A DNA stretch of 43,426 bases from Planctomycetaceae bacterium (GTDB lineage Bacteria; Planctomycetota; Planctomycetia; Planctomycetales; Planctomycetaceae), in NCBI GenBank assembly GCA_028284885.1, contig JANQQW010000039.1, positions 1 to 43,426 on the forward strand. The letters are read 5' to 3'. The notes under the pieces were generated by a model. The model was not told the origin of the DNA. It worked only from the letters and a program-made list of their open reading frames with translations, and made no database searches. This document shows positions 17,851-25,400 of the stretch, one piece after another. Positions within the stretch are counted from its first letter, which is position 1; the number at the start of each line of letters is the position of its first letter. The position numbers were made by a program, and so were the translations under genes.

Positions 17851-18576
17851 TCAGGCCGCCCGACGGTCGAACTCCTCGGTCTCCTCGACCGACGGTTCCG
17901 CCGCCGCGTCCGGATCCTCGCCGCGGGCGTACGCCTCGGCCCGGAACGTGACGCGGTCCATCGCCTGCTGGAGCATCTCGGTGAACCGCTCGATCCCCTC
18001 GCGGTCGATCTTCTTCGGCACCTCGATCGGGTCCTCCCCGACCGCGACGATGCGGCTGAACGGCTTGGGAATCTGCATGTCGGTCCAGCTGCCTTCGATC
18101 TTCCAGCTGCTGGAGACGGCGTAGGCGGCGGGGACGATGCGGGTGCCGGTCTTCGCGGCGAGGAACACGAGCCCGGACTTCACCTCGCGACGCGGGCCGC
18201 GGGGGCCGTCGGACGTGATGGCGACGTGGTTCTCGCGGGTGATCTCCATCATCTCGCGGAGCGCCTTCGCTCCGCCCCGGCTGGTCGAGCCGCGGACCGG
18301 CTTCACGCCGATGGCGTTGAGCAGCTCGGCGATGTAGCTGCCGTCGCGGTGCTGGCTGACGAGCGCCGCCATGTTCGGCGCGGGCCGCTTGATCAACAGC
18401 GACAGGATGATCGCATCGTGCCAGGCGGAGTACAGGAAGCACTCCTCGGGCGAGTCGTACAGATTCGTCCCGGGCGACGCGTGGATCTCCTTGCGGCAGG
18501 TCCAGCAGACGAACCGCAGCAGCGTGACGGCTGCACGGCTGATGCAACGAATGACGAACGGACTTCGGATGCGCAC
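17851..18576 (-). CDS. DUF374 lysophospholipid-acyltransferase-like protein
   Basis: A 241-residue membrane-associated acyltransferase-like protein. A hydrophobic N-terminus (about residues 8-25) precedes the WHD motif (YSAWHDAIILS, about residues 49-59), which stands for the catalytic His-Asp of the LPLAT superfamily. Further on come SQHRDGSYIA, the SDGPRGPRREVKSG block and the TGTRIVPAAYA block, all typical of DUF374. These proteins are thought to transfer acyl chains in envelope lipid or lipid A-type synthesis (family knowledge). A GTG start at 18576 is chosen because AGGGAGGGG lies 6-7 bases before it; an ATG at 18645 would be upstream of the TAGAAT at 18612. The acidic C-terminal 25 residues are outside the domain. 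Confidence 0.85.
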   Translation of the reverse strand: MRIRSPFVIRCISRAAVTLLRFVCWTCRKEIHASPGTNLYDSPEECFLYSAWHDAIILSLLIKRPAPNMAALVSQHRDGSYIAELLNAIGVKPVRGSTSRGGAKALREMMEITRENHVAITSDGPRGPRREVKSGLVFLAAKTGTRIVPAAYAVSSSWKIEGSWTDMQIPKPFSRIVAVGEDPIEVPKKIDREGIERFTEMLQQAMDRVTFRAEAYARGEDPDAAAEPSVEETEEFDRRAA

Positions 18577-18611
18577 GGGCCGCCCCTCCCTGGTGGCTTG
18601 TCGGGGCGGGG

Positions 18612-18617
18612 ATTCTA
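18612..18617 (-). promoter_or_regulatory. -10 candidate TAGAAT (GCTAGAATC)
   Basis: On the minus strand GCTAGAATC lies 36 bases before the GTG start at 18576, almost the same distance as at the gene starting at 17065. This supports both the hexamer as a -10 and the downstream start. Confidence 0.45.
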
Positions 18618-18723
18618 GCGATTCGGGATCCGGCGCGAATCCCAATGCCGGTGCGAACGCCGGACTGGTCGCCGGCCGCCGACCGACAAGAGTTTCCGGC
18701 TCAGTCCGAAAGAGGAGATCACC

Positions 18724-18900
18724 ATGTTGAAGTGGTTGCGGGGCGACCCGGTCAAGGCGCTCGAGAAGAAGTACCAGGCCAAGCTGGTTGAGGCTCGGGA
18801 CGTGCAGCGGAACGGCGACGTCGTCGGCTACTCGAAGCTGATCGCCGAGTCCGAGGAGATCCTGAAGGAGATCGACGCGTTGAAGGCGTCCGACGACTGA
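18724..18900 (+). CDS. 58-residue DUF6435-like protein
   Basis: A short gene with a strong AGGAG ribosome-binding site. The product begins MLKWLRGDPVKALEKKYQ and continues as a charged helical protein with VQRNGDVVGYSKLIAE. This is the pattern of the small DUF6435 family (a basic start, a K-x-L-x-x-x-Y segment, then QRNGD and Y/S/L repeats). The function of that family is not known. It has no signal or membrane segment, so it should be cytoplasmic. It ends 21 bases from the convergent fhcC stop. Confidence 0.8.
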   Translation: MLKWLRGDPVKALEKKYQAKLVEARDVQRNGDVVGYSKLIAESEEILKEIDALKASDD

Positions 18901-18921
18901 CGGCCCCGGCCGGGCACCTGA

Positions 18922-19743
18922 TCACGCCGCAGCGCGAACCAGCACCTCGCCCTTGCCGAGTTCGAGGAAGTCGCCGACGTGCCGGTCGAACTCGGCCGTC
19001 AGCCAGTCGTCTTCGACGGCGAAGCCGAGCTCGCGGAGCCGTCGCAGGTAGATCGGTAGGAACGCGGGCTGCTCTCGCCCGGCCAGCTTGAAGGTCGGGA
19101 GGAGTGCGGGTCGGTCGCCGGCGAACACCAGCGAGCCCCGTCGCATGCCGGCCCCGGGACGGATGCCGGTCTCACCGAACGTCAGCACCGTGCCGGCGAT
19201 CATGTTGAAACCGAGCGCGTCGCCCGTACGCCCGCGGACGGCGATCACGCCCCGACGCATGGTGTGACCGATCTCGTTGCCGGCGTTCCCCTCGACGAGG
19301 ATCACACCGCCCCGCATCCCCCGCCGGCCGCCGCGGTAGACCGCCCCGACCAAGTGTCCTGCGTTCCCGGAGACACGGATCAGGCCGCCACGAAGCTCCG
19401 CGCCCACCCAGTCGGCGGCGTTTCCACGGACTTCGATCTCGCCGCCGGACATCCGCGCGCCGACGTGCATGCCGGCGTCCCCCTCGACGACGACCCGGCC
19501 GGCCGACTGCCCCGCGCCGATCGCCTTGACCTTCGCGCAGTCCCCCTGCCAGACGATTGTCTGGTCATCGACCGCGGACCCGCGAACGTCGAACAGGTCG
19601 CCCAGCGTGGGAGACGTGTTCCCCTGGAAGACGGTCAGCCGGGAGACGTCGTCCAACGTGAGATCGCGGACGACGTCGGTCGAGACGGTCTCGACCTCCA
19701 CCGGGATGGACTGCGGCTCGCGGAGCGAGAGTTCGAGCGGCAT
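18922..19743 (-). CDS. fhcC: Formylmethanofuran dehydrogenase/formyltransferase-hydrolase subunit C
   Basis: A 273-residue protein made mainly of a right-handed beta-helix of repeated G-x-x-x-G units, for example VVVEGDAGMHVGARMSGG, IEVRGNAADWVGAELRGG and ILVEGNAGNEIGHTMRRG (about residues 85-205). This is the signature of subunit C of tungsten/molybdenum formylmethanofuran dehydrogenase. In bacteria it belongs to the Fhc complex, which releases formate from formyl-methanofuran-like cofactor in tetrahydromethanopterin-dependent C1 oxidation. Planctomycetes are among the few bacteria known to carry this pathway. The partner genes fhcA, fhcB and fhcD are not adjacent here. It lies 16 bases downstream of the secreted protein gene at 19760, whose start is upstream, so they may share a transcript. 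Confidence 0.85.
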   Translation of the reverse strand: MPLELSLREPQSIPVEVETVSTDVVRDLTLDDVSRLTVFQGNTSPTLGDLFDVRGSAVDDQTIVWQGDCAKVKAIGAGQSAGRVVVEGDAGMHVGARMSGGEIEVRGNAADWVGAELRGGLIRVSGNAGHLVGAVYRGGRRGMRGGVILVEGNAGNEIGHTMRRGVIAVRGRTGDALGFNMIAGTVLTFGETGIRPGAGMRRGSLVFAGDRPALLPTFKLAGREQPAFLPIYLRRLRELGFAVEDDWLTAEFDRHVGDFLELGKGEVLVRAAA

Positions 19744-19759
19744 CGAGCGGTCCGGCCGG

Positions 19760-20485
19760 TCAGCTCGTGGGCGCGAGCACCTCGGTGCCCAGCCCCTCGA
19801 TGAACTTGCGGGCCGCGATGTACTCGTTCGCCGGCATGTCCTTGATGTGCTTCTTGAGCTCGTCCTTCATCGCGAGCGTCGTCTGGTTGATCTCGTTCGA
19901 GAGACCGGGGTACGACTGCGTCTGAGCCTTCATCAGGAACAGCTCGTCGATCTTCTTGCGGTAGCTGTAGTACTCCGCACCCTGCAGGGCGGTCGGCCAG
20001 TAGATCTTGCCGGTGGACGGGTCGAGCTGCGAGGGGTTCAGCCGCGCGACGCTTCGCGACTGGTTGGCCCGCCAGGCGTCCCGGCGAGACCGCTGCTTGT
20101 CGTAGTCGACCTGCCGCTCGGCCTCGTTGAGCCGACGACGTTGCCAGTAGACCTCGGCCCACTTCAGCTTGTTGTCGTAGTACCGGCTGCGGGCCTCTTC
20201 GTAGTTGATGGCGGCGTTCGTGTAGGACTCGGCCGCCTCGCCCCCGGCCCGGATGACGTCGGCCTGGCCGCGGAGAGCTCCCTCGATCGGCGTGGAGGCC
20301 CGGTAGCCGCCCCCCCAGCCCGGTCCCCACCCGCCGTTGTTGCTGCCGCTGCGGTACCACCGCTGCGGGCTCGTGGTGCGGCGGTTGGTGTTGCCGACCA
20401 TCACGTCCTGGGCGAGAACCTCGCCGAGTCCGGCGAGGACGAACGCGCCGAGCAGCGTCGGAACGAGGAAACGGGACAGACTCAT
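19760..20485 (-). CDS. Secreted planctomycete-type protein of unknown function
   Basis: A 241-residue protein with a clear signal peptide (LSRFLVPTLLGAFVLAGLGEVLA, cleavage near residue 26). A Gly/Trp/Asn-rich segment (about 40-58) follows, then long alpha-helices rich in Tyr, Arg and Glu (about 65-150) and a helical C-terminus with EIN, KKHIKD and NEYIAARKFIEGL. The start at 20485 has GGAG at 7-9 bases; the frame is open five codons further upstream. I do not recognise a named family. It could be an envelope structural protein. It lies upstream of fhcC and divergent from the HEAT-repeat gene. Confidence 0.72.
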   Translation of the reverse strand: MSLSRFLVPTLLGAFVLAGLGEVLAQDVMVGNTNRRTTSPQRWYRSGSNNGGWGPGWGGGYRASTPIEGALRGQADVIRAGGEAAESYTNAAINYEEARSRYYDNKLKWAEVYWQRRRLNEAERQVDYDKQRSRRDAWRANQSRSVARLNPSQLDPSTGKIYWPTALQGAEYYSYRKKIDELFLMKAQTQSYPGLSNEINQTTLAMKDELKKHIKDMPANEYIAARKFIEGLGTEVLAPTS

Positions 20486-20545
20486 GGTTGGACTCCGCAA
20501 CGGACTTCGCGAGGAACTCGTTGTCTTCCGTTGTACCCCGCGAGT

Positions 20546-20565
20546 TTCACGGTGGATTCACGGTG
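20546..20565. promoter_or_regulatory. Direct repeat TTCACGGTG with 11-bp period
   Basis: TTCACGGTG occurs at 20546-20554 and again at 20557-20565. An 11-bp step places both on one face of the helix, as in direct-repeat operators. It lies between the divergent genes starting at 20485 and 20663. Confidence 0.35.
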
Positions 20566-20576
20566 AACGACGGCTT

Positions 20577-20647
20577 TAGAATATTCCTACTCCCAAAGTA
20601 CACCTCGACTCGACCGTCATCAACCGCGAACTCGTCGTCGCGTAGAA
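20577..20647 (+). promoter_or_regulatory. Two -10-like hexamers before the HEAT-repeat gene
   Basis: TAGAAT at 20577-20582 (overlapping an 8-bp GAATATTC palindrome) and TAGAAC at 20642-20647 both lie upstream of the ATG at 20663. Neither has a strong -35. The second would leave a leader of only about 10 bases, so the first is preferred. Confidence 0.35.
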
Positions 20648-20662
20648 CACTTGGAGACCCCG

Positions 20663-22711
20663 ATGAAGCCGTTGGTCGCTCGTCTTGCCCTCACGCTGTT
20701 GCTGTTCGTCGTCGGGTCCGCGTTCGCCTCGGCCCAGTCGATCGACAAACTGATCGCCGACCTCTCGGGGCTCGACGAGAAGGCCCGGATGGACGCCGCG
20801 GGGCGGCTTGCGGAACTGGGCCCGGCGGCCGAGCCGGCCGTGGACGCCCTGACCGCGGCACTCGACCGGGACGACCTCGTGTTCCAGCACGAGTGCATCA
20901 TCGCCTTGGGCCGCATCGGCGAGGCGGCCGCACCGGCCGTCCCGAAACTGTCCCGCTTCGTCGGCGGACGGTCGGAGATCCTCGAACACAACGCCGTGCA
21001 CGCCCTGCGGATGATCGGCTCCGCCTCGAAGCCCGCTCTGCCGCGGCTGAAGATGCTCGCCGCAGACCGGGACCCGCGGAAGTCGGTCGCCGCGATCTGG
21101 GCCGTCGCCGAGATCGCCCCGGACGACCCGATCATTCCGACGCTGATCCCCGGACTGGTCGAGCACCTCGACGATCCGAGCCAGGACGTGCGGAACGACA
21201 CCGTCTCTGCGATCGCCGCGATCGGCAAGCCGGCCGTCACGTCGGTCGCCGCCAAGATCGGCGTGAAGGGGCCGGAGATGTGCTTCACCGCGGCCGACGC
21301 CCTCGCCGAGATCGGTCCGGACGCGAGTGAGGCGGTTCCGAAGCTGATCAAGTCGCTGGACGACAAGGACGAGCGGGTCTGCTGGCACGTCGCTCGGGCC
21401 CTCGGAGCCATCGGGGCGTACCCGGACCGCGTGGTGCCGGCGCTCGTCGCGAAGCTGGACAGCGACTCGGCGCCGCTGCGGGCGAACTCGGCGATCGCAC
21501 TGGCCCGGTTCGGCCCGGCCGCGAAGCCCGCCGTCACCAAGCTGATCCCGATGCTGAAGGACGAGGACCCGCAGATTCGCGTGATCGCGGCCCGGACGCT
21601 CGGCTCGATTGGTCCGGACGCCGCCTTCGCCGTCCCGGCGCTCGACGAGGCACTCGACGACGAGGTGGGCAGCGTGACCGTCGTCGCGGCCGAGGCCCTC
21701 GGCCGCATCGGCAAGAAGGCCGTCCCCGTACTGGCCGACCGACTGAAGAACGAGGACCTGCGACCGCTGATCGCAGCCGTGCTCGGCGAGATCGGCCCGG
21801 ACGCGGTCGATGCCCTTCCCGCGCTGATGAAGCTGCTCGACTCGAAGGAGCGTGAGGTGCGCTTGGAGGCCGTGCTCGCGATCGCCAACATGGGAACCGC
21901 CGCCCGCGGTGCTGCGGGGCCGGCCTTGATGGAACGACTCAACCGCGCCGAGGACGAGAGCCGTGCGGGTGTCGTCTACGCCCTCGCCAAGATCGGGGCG
22001 AGCGAGTCGATTCCGAAGATCCGGAAGCTGGTCGACGACAAGGACCCGCGCGTGAAGATGGCCGCCTCTTGGGCACTCGTCACCTTCGAGCCGGACAACG
22101 GAGCCCTCGTGGCCGAGGCCCTGCCGACGCTGCGGAACGGCCTGACCGACGACTGGGAACTCGTCCGCCGGGAGTCGCTGACGGCCATCGGCATGGCGGG
22201 CGCGAACGCGAAGACCGCCGTTCCGGACGTCGCGAAGCTGCTCGAGGACGAGAACCCGGAGGTCCGAGCCGAAGCGCTCCACGCCCTCACCGAGATCGGC
22301 GCCTCGCCGGAGATGGTCGGCAAGGCGGCCCAGAAGGCCCTGGCGGACCCCGACCCGATGGTCCGCGCCACGGGGATGTACGCGATTGGCACGATCGGCG
22401 AGCCGGCTGCCAGTGCGGTCCCGGCGATCGAGAAGATGCTCGCCGAGGAGCGGGATCCGCTCCAGCGGACCGTCGCCGCGTGGACGCTCGTCAAGATCGA
22501 CCCGTCCTCGGAGCACAAGGCCCAGGCCATTCCGCTGCTCGCCGAAGCCGTGATCAAGGCTCAGCGACCGGGAGTCCGCATCAAGGTCGCCGAGACGCTC
22601 GGTGAGATCGGCAAGGGTTCGGAGGTCGCCAAGGTTGCCCTCGAGGAAGCGACCAAGGACCCGGTCCCGGAGGTGCAGGAGGCCGCCAAGAAGGCCCTCG
22701 GCAACCTCTGA
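20663..22711 (+). CDS. Secreted HEAT-repeat protein
   Basis: A 682-residue protein with a signal peptide (residues 1-25: MKPLVARLALTLLLFVVGSA, ending FASAQ). Everything after it is a run of HEAT/PBS-lyase-like repeats of about 35-40 residues with the repeated core A-x-x-L-G-x-I-G-x-x-A, for example ALGRIGEAAAPAV and TLGSIGPDAAFAVPAL. I count about 16-17 units. Such solenoids bind other proteins; no catalytic motif is present. The ATG at 20663 follows GGAG by 6 bases; a TTG four codons upstream is less likely. It is probably periplasmic or in the planctomycete paryphoplasm-equivalent space. It ends 22 bases from the convergent PEGA gene. Confidence 0.85.
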   Translation: MKPLVARLALTLLLFVVGSAFASAQSIDKLIADLSGLDEKARMDAAGRLAELGPAAEPAVDALTAALDRDDLVFQHECIIALGRIGEAAAPAVPKLSRFVGGRSEILEHNAVHALRMIGSASKPALPRLKMLAADRDPRKSVAAIWAVAEIAPDDPIIPTLIPGLVEHLDDPSQDVRNDTVSAIAAIGKPAVTSVAAKIGVKGPEMCFTAADALAEIGPDASEAVPKLIKSLDDKDERVCWHVARALGAIGAYPDRVVPALVAKLDSDSAPLRANSAIALARFGPAAKPAVTKLIPMLKDEDPQIRVIAARTLGSIGPDAAFAVPALDEALDDEVGSVTVVAAEALGRIGKKAVPVLADRLKNEDLRPLIAAVLGEIGPDAVDALPALMKLLDSKEREVRLEAVLAIANMGTAARGAAGPALMERLNRAEDESRAGVVYALAKIGASESIPKIRKLVDDKDPRVKMAASWALVTFEPDNGALVAEALPTLRNGLTDDWELVRRESLTAIGMAGANAKTAVPDVAKLLEDENPEVRAEALHALTEIGASPEMVGKAAQKALADPDPMVRATGMYAIGTIGEPAASAVPAIEKMLAEERDPLQRTVAAWTLVKIDPSSEHKAQAIPLLAEAVIKAQRPGVRIKVAETLGEIGKGSEVAKVALEEATKDPVPEVQEAAKKALGNL

Positions 22712-22733
22712 TCGGCACGGCGACGGACGCCGA

Positions 22734-23138
22734 CTAGGGGCCGCCGAGCTGCGACTCGGTCCGCAGGCCGTTCGCGCGTTCCAGCAGATCCTGCGTCGGC
22801 ACCACCACGCTCGGCTGCATCTCGAAGAAGAACTCGTGCCGGTCGGTGATCTGGGCGGGGACGAAGTTCTCGCTGACGAAGTCCAGCGGGAACCGCTCGT
22901 ACCACGGCGTCCGCACCTTCTGCAGCGTGGTCAGCGTCTCGAACCCGTCCTTCACCAGCGTGATCTCGCGGGTGCCGTAGTAGGTGAAGTCGATCGCCGT
23001 CGGCGTGTAGCCGACCTCCTTCCCGTCGACGAGCACCAGCGCTCCCGGCGGGTTGGACCGAATCGTCATCCGCCGCGACAGGCAGCCGGTGAGCGAGCTG
23101 CACAGCAGCAACGCCACCACGATGCGAACGCGTCGCAT
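22734..23138 (-). CDS. PEGA-domain lipoprotein
   Basis: A 134-residue lipoprotein with lipobox SLTGC ending at residue 19. The mature part begins with a PEGA domain (MTIRSNPPGALVLVDGKEVG, then TPTAIDFTYYGTREITLVKDGFE), which is a surface or carbohydrate-related beta-fold (family knowledge). The C-terminal half contains WYERFPLDFVSENFVP and an FFFEM segment, seen in planctomycete PEGA proteins. An ATG at 23183 would add 15 residues before the signal; the shorter start gives a normal lipoprotein n-region. Neither has a good ribosome-binding site. A promoter candidate lies at 23240-23269. Confidence 0.78.
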   Translation of the reverse strand: MRRVRIVVALLLCSSLTGCLSRRMTIRSNPPGALVLVDGKEVGYTPTAIDFTYYGTREITLVKDGFETLTTLQKVRTPWYERFPLDFVSENFVPAQITDRHEFFFEMQPSVVVPTQDLLERANGLRTESQLGGP

Positions 23139-23239
23139 TCGGCGTCGTGTCGAGATCGTGTCGGGGTCCGGGCCGGTCGGCATGTCGGGTTCGGCGGGGG
23201 ACAGGCGGGAACGCAAACGCGTGGAACCGAAGGACGGGG

Positions 23240-23269
23240 ATTCTACGAACGGTCCGGAGAACGCCACAA
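23240..23269 (-). promoter_or_regulatory. Promoter TTGTGG-N18-TAGAAT for PEGA lipoprotein
   Basis: Minus strand: TTGTGG, 18 bases, TAGAAT (as GTAGAATCC). Transcription would begin near 23232, upstream of both possible starts of the PEGA gene. Confidence 0.5.
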
Positions 23270-23300
23270 GACGAGTTCGTCGGCGTCGGAATCCCCGTGG

Positions 23301-23330
23301 TTTACAGCGGTTCCGTCGCGTTTGTACGAT
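23301..23330 (+). promoter_or_regulatory. Promoter TTTACA-N18-TACGAT for PP2C gene
   Basis: Plus strand: TTTACA at 23301-23306, 18 bases, TACGAT at 23325-23330. Match is five of six at -35 and four of six at -10. The predicted start near 23337 leaves a leader of about 50 bases before the ATG at 23388. Confidence 0.45.
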
Positions 23331-23387
23331 ACGGAGTCTTTCCGAATCCCGCGGCTCGGGCAGCCCTCGCCTCACCACGGAGCCCCC

Positions 23388-24698
23388 ATGTTCTGGGAGC
23401 AGCCCGTCCATTTCGCCAGCCAGAGCGACGTGGGGCTGCGCCGCGAGAACAACGAGGACTCTGCCGTCGTCCGTCTCGCCCAGGACGAGGAGTCGTTCCG
23501 GGAGCACGGACACCTGTTCGTCGTGGCGGACGGCATGGGCGGCCACGCGGTCGGCGAACTCGCCAGCAAGCTCGCGGTCGAGACGATCCCGCTCGCCTTC
23601 CTGAAGTCGAACGGCAGCCCCCGCGCGGAGTCGCTGCGGGCCGCCGTCGTCGAGGCGAACCGCGTCATCCACGAACGGGGTTCGGCCAACTTCGACTTCC
23701 GCCGCATGGGGACGACCTGCTCGTCCCTGCTTCTCTCGCCGGACGGCGTGCTCGTCGCCCACGTCGGGGACAGCCGCGTCTACCGCGTCCGCGACCACCG
23801 CATCGACCAGCTCACCTTCGACCACAGTCTGCAGTGGGAACTCCGCCGGCAGGGCGGGCTGAAGACCGACGACAGCCGGATGATCGAGGCCCGGAACGTC
23901 ATCACGCGTTCGCTGGGGCCGGAGGCACGCGTCGAGGTGGACGTGGAGGGGCCTTTCGCGGTGGCCGCCGGGGACGCGTTCGTGCTCTGCTCGGACGGGC
24001 TGACCGCCCACGTGCAGGACGCCGAGATCGGGGCGGCCGTCCGCTACCTGCCGCCGGAACGGGCCTGCCGACTTCTGGTCGATCTCGCCCTCGTCCGGGG
24101 CGGGTCGGACAACGTGACGGTGGTCGTGGTCGGCGTGGGGGGGGACACGCCCAGCGAGGTCTCCGAGACGCAGGTCGACCGGGTGTCACGGGTCCGTCGG
24201 CGGACGCGGGTCGGGCAGGTCGTCGCCGGATGCCTGCTGGCCGCCGGGCTGCTGCTCGCGACGGTCGGACGAGATCTCGACGCCGGCTCGATCGTCGGCG
24301 TTCTGGGCGTGGCGACCGGGGTCGTCTCGCTGCTGGCGGGCCGCCGGGCCGAGGAGCACCGGCGACACGAAGGCGAGCCCGCTGCCGACGGCGACACGGT
24401 CGTCTGGCGACCGCACGCCTCGGACTCGGCCCAGCTCTCCGAGCGGTTCCTCGGCGAGCTCCAGGCTCTCCGAGACGAACTTGCCCGCGCCGGCCGCGAG
24501 GAGGAGTGGGAGATCGACTGGGAGCAGTACGAACGGGGCGTGGCGCGGTGCGCCGAGGCGATGGAGTCCCGCCAGCACGCCCGTGCCCTCGCAGCGCTGG
24601 CGAAGTCGCTCGACGAACTCGTCGCCGGCATCACGGCCCACCGCAACCGCGCCCAACGCGAGGCCCGCTGGGGCAAGACGAAGTCCGAGTCGGACTGA
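23388..24698 (+). CDS. PP2C-type Ser/Thr protein phosphatase with membrane anchor
   Basis: A 436-residue protein. Residues 1-245 are a PPM/PP2C phosphatase: RRENNEDS (metal-binding Asp), VVADGMGGHAVGE, MGTTCSSLLL, AHVGDSRVYRVRD, LCSDGLT and GGSDNVTVVVV, in that order with all metal residues present. Two hydrophobic helices (about 267-286 and 294-312) anchor it to the membrane. The C-terminal 120 residues are charged and helical and unlike any domain I know. The family reverses Ser/Thr kinase phosphorylation. A kinase gene lies 8 kb away at 33124, but no direct link is shown. CGGAG precedes the ATG by 5 bases. An in-frame extension to 22602 is antisense to the PEGA gene and is not coding. Confidence 0.9.
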   Translation: MFWEQPVHFASQSDVGLRRENNEDSAVVRLAQDEESFREHGHLFVVADGMGGHAVGELASKLAVETIPLAFLKSNGSPRAESLRAAVVEANRVIHERGSANFDFRRMGTTCSSLLLSPDGVLVAHVGDSRVYRVRDHRIDQLTFDHSLQWELRRQGGLKTDDSRMIEARNVITRSLGPEARVEVDVEGPFAVAAGDAFVLCSDGLTAHVQDAEIGAAVRYLPPERACRLLVDLALVRGGSDNVTVVVVGVGGDTPSEVSETQVDRVSRVRRRTRVGQVVAGCLLAAGLLLATVGRDLDAGSIVGVLGVATGVVSLLAGRRAEEHRRHEGEPAADGDTVVWRPHASDSAQLSERFLGELQALRDELARAGREEEWEIDWEQYERGVARCAEAMESRQHARALAALAKSLDELVAGITAHRNRAQREARWGKTKSESD

Positions 24699-24751
24699 CC
24701 CGGTTCGCAGCGGACCAGACGGGGGAGGAAACACCCGCGACCGGCCCGCCT

Positions 24752-24779
24752 CGCTGACCGCGCGACGGCGGCGTCAGCG
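24752..24779. terminator. Weak hairpin between convergent genes
   Basis: CGCTGAC and GTCAGCG form a 7-bp perfect stem with a 14-base loop in the gap between the convergent PP2C and lipoprotein genes. No T-tract follows on either side, so it may only slow polymerase. Low confidence. Confidence 0.25.
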
Positions 24780-24797
24780 CGGCTCCGTTCCCGCTGA

Positions 24798-25400
24798 TCA
24801 GTACAGGACGTCGCGGAACTCGACCACGCGTTCGTCGACGATCAGCAGGTCGAGGGCCGGGTTCACGTGCATCGGCGAGCGGTAGGCGATCCGAATCCAC
24901 AGGCGTCCGTCGCCGTCGACGTACTGGTGGGCAGGTGGCCCGAGTATCTCCAGTGCTGTCGTCACGCCCATGCCCGGCTTCAGCGTGCCCGTCGTCCGGA
25001 GAATGGACCAGGCCATGCCCAGTCGCTGTTGGTTGAACCGGTTGACCGTGTGGTCCCACCAAGCGTGCCCGCCGAAGTCGAGAACGACCGGGGCGGCATG
25101 TCGTCGGGCCATGGCGACGGCAGCGACCACGAGCGGATCATTCGACGGACGCCCCTCAAGGTCGGCGAGAAGCCTCTTGTACGCCAGGGCGAACTGTTTC
25201 GTTCTCGGGTCGCCGATGCGGTCGAGCTGCCGTTTCAGTTCCGCCAAGTCGTCTGTCGAGGTCGGCCGTTCCTCGGCCTGTTGTTCAGGCGGTTCGACGA
25301 CGGGTTCCACCGCCAGACTTTGGGCCCGGCTGCAGCCGGTCGCGACGGCGAGCAAGAGGACGACCGAGCGGAGGTGTGGCAGCGACAAGGGCAATTTCAC
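24798..25400 (-). CDS. Lipoprotein with C-terminal BamE/SmpA-like domain
   Basis: A 200-residue lipoprotein (lipobox AVATGC, Cys at residue 23). A Pro/Glu-rich linker and a helical part (about 50-135) are followed by a domain with LKPGMGVTTALEILGPPAHQ, a W in GRLWIRIAYRS, and a final LLIVDERVVEFRDV. This layout matches the small SmpA/BamE fold, which is common in envelope lipoproteins (inference from pattern). The GTG start overlaps the stop of the DUF1501 gene (GTGA), so translation is coupled and the two products likely work together. The middle stretch VVLDFGGHAWWDHTVNRFNQQ is distinctive but not recognised. Confidence 0.75.
   Translation of the reverse strand: MKLPLSLPHLRSVVLLLAVATGCSRAQSLAVEPVVEPPEQQAEERPTSTDDLAELKRQLDRIGDPRTKQFALAYKRLLADLEGRPSNDPLVVAAVAMARRHAAPVVLDFGGHAWWDHTVNRFNQQRLGMAWSILRTTGTLKPGMGVTTALEILGPPAHQYVDGDGRLWIRIAYRSPMHVNPALDLLIVDERVVEFRDVLY

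Noticed and set aside
22602..23387. N-terminal extension of the PP2C frame
   Set aside because: It is antisense to the PEGA lipoprotein and upstream of the promoter at 23301-23330. The true start has a ribosome-binding site and begins the PP2C domain.
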